Below are positions 52,033 to 60,670 of a stretch of DNA of 64,000 nucleotides, one piece after another (within the stretch, counting starts at the first letter, position 1; every line of letters begins with the position of its first letter). Made by a program: the position numbers and the translations under genes. A model generated the notes under the pieces. It did no database searches. It saw only the letters and a program-made list of their open reading frames with translations, and was not told the origin of the DNA. The stretch lies in assembly GCA_028583685.1 (NCBI GenBank), contig JAMXIF010000042.1, positions 24,909,388-24,973,387 of the forward strand, given 5' to 3'. The stretch is from Petaurus breviceps papuanus (Eukaryota; Chordata; Mammalia; Diprotodontia; Petauridae).

Positions 52033-52210
52033 CACATATATCTATACATACACCCATATATCTATACACATACACACACTTGTTTCACCCTCTATAATGC
52101 AAGCATCTTGGGGGTAATGATTATTTCATTCTCTGTACATGTATCTTCAGTGGCCAGTTCAATGTTTCACACATAGTAGGCGCTTAATAAATACTTTTTG
52201 ATTGAATATA
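51655..52210 (+). mobile_element. L2 3' region with internal TCTA microsatellite
   Basis: 'ctctgcgctggctgtgccccatatatagaatgcatttcctcc', 'agctgagacaccattttctcaaggagcctttat', then the microsatellite, then the L2 terminus 'aagcatcttgggggtaatgattatttc' and 'catagtaggcgcttaataaatactttttgattg'. Confidence 0.82.
51911..52031. repeat. (TCTA)n microsatellite with assembly gap
   Basis: Perfect tetranucleotide array broken by ten Ns at 51957-51966. Real length is unknown. Confidence 0.96.
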
Positions 52211-52295
52211 TTTTCATCTTGATTGTATATTAGCTGTAGTGGAAAAGATAACCAACAAATGGATTTAATTACATTTATTTATTTATTATTTACTT

Positions 52296-52308
52296 TGTCT
52301 CATTAATT
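52296..52308. repeat. Target-site duplication of the full-length L1 (left)
   Basis: TGTCTCATTAATT. The right copy at 59521-59534 is TGTCTCATTCAATT, one base inserted. Confidence 0.85.
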
Positions 52309-52678
52309 TCTTTTTTTTATTAATTTGTTCGTTTACTTTTAGTTTACAAGATTCAATTCCACAATTCCTTGAATTTCAAATTCTGTCCTCTCCTTCCCCT
52401 CCCCCACCATGGCGGCATACAGTCAACTATAGGATTTGCAAATACTTTCACATTAGACATTAGTCAGGTTATAAAAACGGATTGTATCAGATGGAATGAA
52501 AAATGGTAAAGAGGAAATAAAATCAAACAAGAAAAAGAAAAAGATCAGGTAGTTTGCTTCAATCTGGATTCAAACTCAATTCTTTCTCTGGATGTAGACC
52601 TCTCTCCATCATGAGTCTTTTGGGATTGACTTTTATCACTGCATCACTGAGAAGAGTCCAGTCTATCAAAGTTGGTCA

Positions 52679-55600
52679 TCACACATACGCTGTGTTTGTA
52701 ATTGTGTACAAATTTCTCCTGGTTCTATTCTTCTCAGCATCAGTTCGTATAAGCCTCTCCAGGTAAATATGAAACCCATCTGCTCCTCGTTTTTTATAGC
52801 ACAATAGTATCCCATAACATGCATATACCACAACTTGTTCAGCCATTCCCCAATTGATGGGCACCCCCTTAATTTCCAATTCTTTGCTACCACAAAAAGA
52901 GCTGCTATAAATATTTTTGTACATATGGGTCTTTATCCCACTTCTATGATCTCTTTGAGATATAACTCCAGAAGTGGTTATTTCTGGGTCAAAGGGTATG
53001 AAATTATTTATAGCCCTTTGGGCATAATTCCAGATTGCTCTCCAGAAAGGTTGGATCAGTTCACAACTCCACCAGCAAAGCATTAGTGTTCCAATTTGCC
53101 TACATCCTTTCCAGCATTTGACATTTTCCTGTTTTGTCATCTTAGCCAATCTGACTGGTGAGATGTGGTACCTCAGAATTGCTTTGATTTGCATTTCTCT
53201 AATCAATAGTGATTTAGAGCATTTCTTCATGTGTTATAGATATCTTTAATTTCTTTCTCTGAAAACTAACTGTTCATATCCTTTGACCATTTATCAATTG
53301 GGGAATGACTTGTATTCTTATAGATTTGACTCAATTCTCTGTATATTTTAGAAATGAGTCCTTTATCAGAGACATAAGTTGTAAAAATTCTTTCCCAATT
53401 TACCACCTCCCTCTTAATCTTGGTTACATTGGCTTTGTTTGTTCAGAAACTTTTCAATTTAATGTAATCAAAATTATCCATTTTGCATTTTATAATGCTC
53501 TCTAATTCTTGCTTAGTCATAAAGTCTTTCCCTTTCCACAAATCTGACAGGTAAACTATTTCTTGCTTTCTGAGATTGCTTACAATATCAACCTTTATAC
53601 CTAGATCATGCACCCATTTAGACTTGATTTTTGTATATAGTGTTAGATAATGGTCTATGCCCAGTTTCTGCCATACTATGTTCTAGTTTTCCCAGAAGTC
53701 AAATAGTGAGTTCTTATCCCCAAAACTGGGGTCTTTGGGTTTATCAAACAATAGATCACTATAGTCATTGACTTCTGAATCTCATGTGCCTAATCTATTC
53801 CATTGATCCACTCCTCTATTCCTCAGCCAGTACCAAGTAGTTTTGATGACTGCTGCTCTCTAATACAGATTGAAATCTGATAAAGCTAGTGCACCTTCCA
53901 TAGCATTTCTTTTCATTAATTCCCTTGATATTCTGGACCATTTGTTCTTCCAAATAAATTTTGTTATTATTTTTTTCTAGCTCTATAAAGTAGTTTTTTG
54001 GTAAATTTGGTATGGCACTAAATATATAATTTAATTTAGGTAAAATTGTTAATTTTTATTATATTATCTCGACCCAGCTACAAGCAACTGATATTTTTCC
54101 ATTTAGTTAGATCTGACTTTATTTGTGTGAAAAGTGTTTTGTAGTTGCGGTCATATAGGTCCTGGGTTTGTTTGGCAGGTATATTCCCAAATATTTTATA
54201 ATGTCTACAGTAACTTCAAATGGGATTTCTCTTTCTATCTCTTGCTGTTGAATTTCATTAGAAATATATAGAAATGCCGAGAATTTATGTGGGTTTATTT
54301 TATATCCTGAAACTTTGCCAAATTTGTTTATTGTCTCAAGTATTTTTTTACTTGATTCTCTAAGTACCATGTTTCTCTGATAATAAGACACTGTCATTAA
54401 TTTTTTGGACAGAAAAACACCAGAGGGCTTATTTTCAGGGGAGGGCTTATTTTAATGAACATTGACAGCAATTTTAATAAACAGGTAAATGTGAACAAAA
54501 AAATGTACCTTTATTCAATAAGCAAATCACTGGGGAAGAACAGGATGACGCGCTCACTGCTGCAGCTCTGATTGGATGCAGCTCGGAGCGCGGCGTGCGT
54601 TTCACCTGGGGGGGGCGGTGCATACAGAGGGTACCGTAATGTAGGGTGTAGCGCAGGGGATCACCTTCACTACAGTAGCAATCTCAATCGGGCTTATTTT
54701 CGGGGGAGGGCTTATTTTAGAGGAATCTTACACAGTAAGGGGAGGGCTTATTTTCGGGATAGGTCTTATTATCGGGGAAACATGGTATATCATCATATCA
54801 TCTGCAAAGAGTGATAGCCTGGTCTATTCTTGGCCTAATTTTATTTCTTTGATTTCTTTTTCTTCTCTAATTGCTACTGCTAACATTTCTAGTACTAGAT
54901 TGAATAAGAGGGGTGATAGTGGACACCCTTGTTTCACCCCTAATCTTATTGGAAATGCTTCTAGCTTATCCCCATTACATATAACATTTGCTGATGGTTT
55001 TAAATAGATGCTACCTATTATTTTAAGGAAGGCTCCATTTATTCCTATACTTTTTAGTGTTTTTAATAGGAATGGATGTTGTATTTTGTCAAAAGCCTTT
55101 TCTGAATCTATTGAAATAATCATGTGCTTTCTGCTAGTTCTATTGTTGATATGATCAATTATACTGATGATTTTCCTAATATTAAACTGTCCTTGCATTC
55201 CTGGAATAAACCCTACCTGATTAAAGTGTATTATTCTTGAGATAAGTTGCTGTAATCTTTTTGCTAACATTTTATTTAAAAATTTTGTATCTATATTCAT
55301 GAGGGAGATTGGTCTATAATTTTCTTTCTCTGTTTTATCTCTTCCTGATTTAGGTATCAGTACCATATTTGTGTCATAAAAAGAATTTGGTAGGACTCCT
55401 TCACTAATTTTCCCAAATGGTCTGTAGAGTATTGGAATCAATTGTTCTTTAAATGTTTGATAGAATTCACTAGTAAATCCCTCTGGCCCTGGAGATTTTT
55501 TCCTAGGGAGCTGACTGATGGCTTGTTCAATTTCTTTTTCTTAGATTGGTATTTAAGTAATTTACTTCCTCTTCAGTTAATCTGAGCAACTTGTATTTTT

Positions 55601-56890
55601 GTAAATATTCATCCGTTTCCCTAATATTGTCAAATTTATGTGCATACAATTGGGAAAAATAATTCCTAATTATTGCTTTGATTTCCTCTTTATTGGAGGT
55701 AGATTTACACTTTTCATTTTTGATACTCATAATTTGGTTTTCTTCTTTTTTTTTTTATCATTTTGACTAAGGGTCCACTAATTTTATTGTTTTTTTTTTT
55801 TTATTAAACCCGCTCTTTGTTTTATTTATTTATTTAATAGTTTTCTTAATTTCTCCTTTGGTTTTCAATATTTCTAGTTTAGTATTTAATAGGGGATTTT
55901 GAATTTGTTATTTTTCTAGGTTTTTCAATTCCATGCCCATTCATTGACCTCATTTTTTTCCTAATTTAATCATGTATGCACTCAAACTTCCCCTAAGAAC
56001 TGCCTTTAATGCGTCCCCCAAATTTTGGTATGTTGTCTCATTATTGTCATTCTCTTGAATGAAATTACTGATTATTTCTATAATTTCTTGTTTGACTCAC
56101 TCATTCTTTAGGATTAAATTGTTTAATTTCCAATTAGTTTTAATCTTTCTTTCCATGGTCCTTTATTGCATATAATTTTTATTGCATCATGATCTGAGAA
56201 GGATGCATTTAATATTTCTGCCTTTCTGCACAGAATTGTGAGGTTTATATGCTCTAGAACATGGTTGATTTTTGAGTATGTGCCATGAACCACTGAGAAG
56301 AAAGTATATTCCTTTTTATCCCCATTCAGTTTTCTACAGAGATCTGTCATATCTAGCCTCTCTAAAATTCTATTCGCCTCCTTAACTTCTTTTTTGTTTA
56401 TTTTGAGGTTAGATTTATCAAGTTCAGAGAGGGGGAGATTAAGGTCCCCCACTAGTATAGTTTTGCTATCTATTTCTTTCTCTAATTCCTTTATCTTCTC
56501 CTCTAGGAATTTGGACGCTATACCACTTGGTGCATATGTTAAGTAATGATATTGCTTTATTCTTGATGGTTCCTTTTAGCAGGATATAGTTTCCTTCCTT
56601 ATCTCTTTTAATTAGATCTATTTTTGCTTTATCTGAGATAAGGATTGCTACCCCTGCTTTTTTTTTTTTACTTTAGCCAAGGCATAATATATTCTACTCC
56701 AGCCTTTTACCTTTACCCTGTGGATATCCCTTTGTTTCAAATGTGTTTCTTGTAGACAGCATATTGTAGGATTATGGTTTTTAATCTATTCTGCTATCTG
56801 CCTCTGTTTTATGGGAGAGTTCATCCCATTCACATTCACAGTAATGATGACTATCTGTCCCTTCCCCTCCATCCTATTCCCTCCCCTGCT
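52679..56890 (-). pseudogene. L1 ORF2 remnant (endonuclease-reverse transcriptase)
   Basis: Domains in order on the minus strand. Endonuclease: VNGMNSPIKQRQIAE and CCLQETHLKQRD at about 56850-56700, then MGDLNLPLSELD, EYTFFSVVHGTYSKINHV and SFSDHDAIK (56452-56123; GDxN and SDH are catalytic signatures). Reverse transcriptase: [19 protein letters not shown] and [16 protein letters not shown] (55441-54824), FADDMMIY (about 54811-54788), then, after the mariner insertion, GKVSGYKINPHKFSAFLY. C-terminus: REMQIKAILRYHISPVRLAK and the knuckle CWKGC..GTLMLCWWSC (53230-52679), in which the usual histidine is leucine. Fragmented by stops and frame shifts. Confidence 0.94.
54367..54785. mobile_element. 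Mariner/Tc1-type MITE inserted in L1 ORF2
   Basis: 419 bp flanked by TA on both sides (54365-54366, 54786-54787). Inverted ends: CCATGTTTCTCTGATAATAAG on the left, and the reverse complement of the right end is CCATGTTTCCCCGATAATAAG (two mismatches). Inside, GGGCTTATTTTCGGGGGAGG-like units recur near both ends and the centre is GC-rich, with about 14 CpGs over the whole element. No transposase frame, so it is non-autonomous. Without it the L1 sequence is continuous across a single TA. Confidence 0.92.
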
Positions 56891-57569
56891 TATGGTTTTG
56901 TTTCTTTCTTCTCCCTTCCCTGCCTTGAGGGTTTTTCTTTTGACCACCACCTCCCTCAGTGTTCCCTCCCTGTGACCCCCCCCCCTTCTTTACCTACCCT
57001 CTCCCCTTACTATTATTTCCCTGCCCTCTAATCCCCCCTTTTTATCCCTTCCTTACCCTCCTACTGCCTATAGGACAAAATAGATTTTTATACTTATCAG
57101 AGTATGTTATTCCCCCTTTGATCCCAAAGCAATGAGAGTAAATTTCATATAGTGCTCCTCTCTCTCCCTCCTTTCCCTCTATTTAATGAGTTTTTGAGTC
57201 TTTTCATGTTAGAATCTTAAACTTAACTGATTATGTTGATCTCTCTTTGAACCAGAACCAGTAAGAATAATGTTCAAATGATGTTCCTCTCCCTCTTTCC
57301 TTCCCCTCTACCATAGTGTGTTTTTATGCCTCTTTGTATGGCATAATTTACCTTTTTCTGTCTCATCCTTTCCTTTTATCCCATTGCAGTCCCTTTGACT
57401 CTCTTTATAAGGTTTTTTTTTTTTGATCATCAGGTTAGTTCATTTATACCCACATCCTCTATCTATGTATAACCCTTTTAAGGGTCATGATAATCATATA
57501 AATTTCGATATTGACAGTTATCAGCTTCTCATATAGGGATGTGAATATTTTGCTCTTATTGAATCCCAA

Positions 57570-57622
57570 GTTATGTGCATGTGTGCGTGGGTGTGCGTGT
57601 GTGCATGTGTGTATGTGTGTGT
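57570..57622. repeat. TG-rich imperfect microsatellite in L1 spacer
   Basis: 'gtgcatgtgtgcgtgggtgtgcg' and onward, just 3' of the ORF1 stop in L1 orientation. Confidence 0.85.
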
Positions 57623-57639
57623 TTTCCTTGTTTATCTTT

Positions 57640-58658
57640 TTATGTCTTTCTTGAGTCTTGTAATTGGAGATCAAATTTTCTATTGAGCTCTGGCTTTTTC
57701 ATCAGGAAAGTCTGGAAGTCACTTATTTCATTAAATAACCATCTCCTTGCCTGAAAGATTACATTCAGTTTTGCTGGGTAGTTAATCCTGGGTTGCAGTC
57801 GTAGCTCTTTTGCCCTATGAAATATCAAATTCCAATCCCTCCAATCTTTCAGTGTAGAAGCTGCTAGATCCTGTGTGATCCTTACTGTAGTTCCACGATA
57901 TTTGAATTGTTTCTTTTTGGCTGCTTGCAGTATTTTCTCCTTAATCTTGTAATTCTGGAATTTGGCTACTGTATTTCTTTGAGTTTTCAATTTGGGATCT
58001 CTTTCAGGGGGAGTCCAGTAGATTCTTTCAATAACTATTTTATCTTCTGATTCCAGGACTTCAGGACAGTTTTCTTTGACAATCTCTTGAAGGATGTTGT
58101 CCAGGCTTCTTTTTTCATCGTGGTTTTCCGGTAGACCAATAATTCTTAAGTTATCTCTCCTGAATCTGTTCTCTAGGTCAGTTGTTTTTTCAGTGAGATA
58201 TTTTACACTTTCTTCCAATTTTTCAATCTTCATGTTTTGTTTGATTGTCTCTTGGAGCATCATATAGACCTGAGCTTCAATTTGACTGATTCTGTGTTTT
58301 AATGAATTATTCTTTTCAGTTAGTTTTTGAAGATCCTTTTTTTAGGGAGGTATTTTCTCCAATTACTTCACTAATTTTACTTTTTAAGGATTTGTTTTCT
58401 TCAGTGAAACTTTTTTCCAATTTGGTCACTTTAGATTTAAATTTGTCTTCTGCCTCCCTAAATAAAGCCTTTAAAATCTTTCTTGAGCTCCTCCAAGAGT
58501 GCTTTTTGGGCTTGAGACCAGTTCATATTTCCTTCTGTGGTCTCAGGTGTGAGTATAGAGTCCATGTTGTCCTCTGTATTTGGTTGTTCTTGCTTGCTAT
58601 AATAAGCTCTAATCACTTTGCTTGTCTTCCCTTTCTCCTCAGCTTCCTTCCTTCCCAT
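57640..58658 (-). pseudogene. L1 ORF1 remnant (RNA-binding chaperone)
   Basis: Expected start MGRKEAEEKGKTSK at 58658, giving about 339 codons, the usual ORF1p length. Order: basic N-terminus with NWSQAQKALLEELKKDF; coiled coil (IKQNMKIEKLEESVKYLTEK); RRM beginning RRDNLRIIGLPE; ILQAAKKKQFKYRGTTVRIT; C-terminal domain RLQPRINYPAKLNVIF and FLMKKPELNRKFDLQLQDS. The 207-codon block 58263-57640 is open, but the N-terminal part is in another frame, so the gene is broken once or more between 58458 and 58263. The protein family binds L1 RNA as a coiled-coil trimer. Confidence 0.93.
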
Positions 58659-59520
58659 TGTAACTTCCTATTTCCTAATTTCTCAGGCTGGGAGCTAGGT
58701 GCCTGGTTTTTGGCTTTGTGTGCTATAGCCTCTGGGTGTCTAGATTGAGGCCAACGTCAGGACTCTCAGTGTTTCCCTTGAGTTATGCTGATGCTCAGAG
58801 TACTCTGTGGAAGAGGGGTGGTCTCGCCACTCCAGATTTCTGCCTCTATGCCCCTGGGCTACCACTCCAGCAGGCTTTTGCTGGTCAGGTGAGGTAGGGC
58901 TTATTGGGACCCCTTCCCCTCTTCTCTTCAGACTCCTTGCTGCCTCAGTTACACCCCTTCTCATGACTCCTAAGCCCGAGGCTATTTCCACTGTCTCAGG
59001 ATTTCACTCTGGGTGGGACACTTATCTCTGGGTTTTCTAGGTCAGGGAGGGGGAATTGGAGCAGCCAGAGTTTACTTTGTCATCCTAGCCTCTGGAAAGT
59101 CAGGCAAGCAGTTTCTAAACTTCCAGGCTGGGGGCTGATAGCCCCAGAAGAAGCTGCTGTCTCTGCTGGGGCCCCGAGCCCTCTCTTACCCGGCTCCAAT
59201 GGATCCTCCCAACCCTTGGTGAGATGCTGGTGAGATGGCTGTGAATAGCCCTTAGGGTGGGTGAATCGCAGGCTGGAGCTCCTCTCTCTGCTGTAGTCTG
59301 CTCTCTAGTCTGAGCTGCTGCAGCCCCCATGTGCTCTGTGCTCCCCCTGCCTGGACCCACGTGGACACTTTCCTGGGCTGGATTCTGCCAGGTTCTGTCT
59401 CCCAGTGGATTCTGACACTCCAAAATCCTTTCAGATTCACTTTTTAAAGTTTAGTGATAGGATTCACAGAGGAGCTTAGAAAAGCTACTGCTTCCATTCC
59501 GCCATCTTGGTTCCACCCCC
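58659..59520 (-). promoter_or_regulatory. L1 5' UTR with internal promoter
   Basis: About 860 bp between the element's 5' end and ORF1. Bases 11-22 in L1 sense read CCAAGATGGCGG, a match to the YY1 site that sets transcription start in L1 promoters of other mammals. The rest is GC-richer than its surroundings, as L1 promoters usually are. Function is inferred; the element is coding-dead. Confidence 0.7.
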
Positions 59521-59534
59521 TGTCTCATTCAATT
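59521..59534. repeat. Target-site duplication of the full-length L1 (right)
   Basis: TGTCTCATTCAATT directly abuts the L1 5' end. Confidence 0.85.
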
Positions 59535-59809
59535 ACTTTTATTTATAACCTCCACTAATTCTGGTTCATGACTCCTTTAAATCCTCCATGGGGTGTCCAC
59601 CATTGCACAGATTCCAAAGGGGTGTGCGTGCTGTCTGTAGATTATCTTTCCTTAATACATGACTGTCCTGCCTCTTTTTCTGATGATATAACTCTCTGTT
59701 GAATTTGTTTATATCACTTCTCCTGCACAATTCTTCCTGGGTGATGGTTCATCTATATCCAACATGGTCTTCTTCATTTCTCTTGAGGAGGTTCACAACT
59801 TTAATTTCT
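59535..59809. other. No gene or repeat recognised
   Basis: Unassigned; possibly old LINE sequence. Confidence 0.35.
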
Positions 59810-59811
59810 AG

Positions 59812-60045
59812 AGTATCATAGATTTAGGTCTATATGACTTTCTTTTTTCTTAAAGCAATTGGGGTTAAGTAACTTGCTCAAGGTTACACGGTCTACATGA
59901 CTCTTGGCATCATCTAGTCTGACCCTCTCATTTTATAGATGAGGAAACAAAAACTCAGGTTAAATGTCTTAACCAAAGTTGTACAGGTAGCAAGTGCAGA
60001 ACTGGGATTTTTGTCCAAATCTTCAGAGCTTACGGTTTTCCATGA
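59812..60045 (+). mobile_element. MIR3-type SINE with a micro-insertion
   Basis: 'gtatcatagatttaggtctatatgact', then the insertion, then 'catctagtctgaccctctcattttatagatgaggaaac', 'ccaaagttgtacaggtagcaagtgcagaactgggatt'. Confidence 0.85.
59840..59890 (-). mobile_element. 51-bp truncated SINE insertion
   Basis: 'cttttttcttaaagcaattggggttaagtaacttgctcaagg' is the 3' end of the A-tailed SINE family, reversed. The flanks GTCTATATGACT (59828-59839) and GTCTACATGACT (59891-59902) are a 12-bp duplication with one mismatch. Confidence 0.85.
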
Positions 60046-60124
60046 CTTGCAGCAACAATATTCAGCATCCCTTGAAAAATATTCCTGCTAAAAAGATAGA
60101 CCTTTGTTTCTGGGAGAACCTTTG

Positions 60125-60450
60125 GGATCTTTAAAAGCATTTCTCAAAGGCAGTTCAGCTTACTCTCCAATTCTGGGTTCAATTCATTGTTCATCTTTAG
60201 TGTTTATGTAATGATGGACAAGCTTTATGAATTGTCCTTCCAACTGTTTATCTGTGTCAAAGGTATTCTTCATCCACTTAGTTTTTCTAGTGTGGATATT
60301 TAGGGTATACACCTTTGAGGGGTTATATACACATTATGCTGAATTTTTCAGTTGCAAAAACTCATGAAGATTTTCTCCTAGGACGCAGAAGGGGATTGTC
60401 CTCTGCATTGATAATGGGAATATCACATTAGTGAGATCATAGTTTCTTGA
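60125..60450 (-). mobile_element. RTE-clade LINE fragment
   Basis: Minus strand encodes NIHTRKTKWMKNTFDTDKQL (about 60300-60240) and MNNELNPELESKL (about 60205-60165), matching the KTKWMKN..CP and NNDLxxELxRR blocks of RTE reverse transcriptases and the copy at 32.7 kb (SLTIYTRPNKWMKNIYCP). Frames shift between the blocks. Confidence 0.65.
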
Positions 60451-60480
60451 CATATAATAATAGATTTTTAAATAGTTAAA

Positions 60481-60657
60481 TTTTTTTTTTTTTGCTTTTT
60501 TTTGGAGGGGGAAGGTAGGGCAATTGGGGTTAAGTGACTTGCCCAAGGTCAAATGACTAGTTTTTTTTTTGTGTTAAGTGTCTGAGGCCGGATTTGAACT
60601 CAGGCCCTCCTGACTTCAGGGCTGGTACTCTATTCATTGCGCCACCTAGCCACCCCC
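60481..60657 (-). mobile_element. WSINE/SINE1-type A-tailed SINE
   Basis: Plus strand: T-run tail, 'ggtagggcaattggggttaagtgacttgcccaaggtc', 'gtgttaagtgtctgaggccggatttgaactcagg', 'gctggtactctattcattgcgccacctagccacccc'. Flanks TTAAATAGTTAA (60468-60479) and TTAAACAGTTAA (60658-60669) are a 12-bp duplication with one mismatch. Among the youngest-looking SINEs here. Confidence 0.92.
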
Positions 60658-60670
60658 TTAAACAGTTAAT

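Larger units (their letters stand above)
52310..59520 (-). mobile_element. Full-length L1 LINE (marsupial type), coding-dead
   Basis: 7.2 kb between matching 13-14 bp target-site duplications. Read right to left: 5' end GGGGGTGGAACCAAGATGGC at 59520, 5' UTR to 58659, ORF1 58658-57640, purine-rich inter-ORF spacer about 57639-56890, ORF2 about 56890-52679, 3' UTR, and an A tail (T run near 52310-52320). Removing the 419-bp mariner insertion gives about 6.8 kb, a normal L1 length. Both ORFs contain stops and shifts. Confidence 0.96.

Noticed and set aside
51825-52117. SIYLSIYLS repeat protein
   Set aside because: Translation of the TCTA microsatellite across an assembly gap.
54572-54814. Frame with repeated RAYFRG motifs
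   Set aside because: The repeats come from GGGCTTATTTTCGGGG units of the mariner-type MITE; not a protein.
58302-58748. 148-codon plus-strand frame
   Set aside because: Antisense of L1 ORF1 and 5' UTR.
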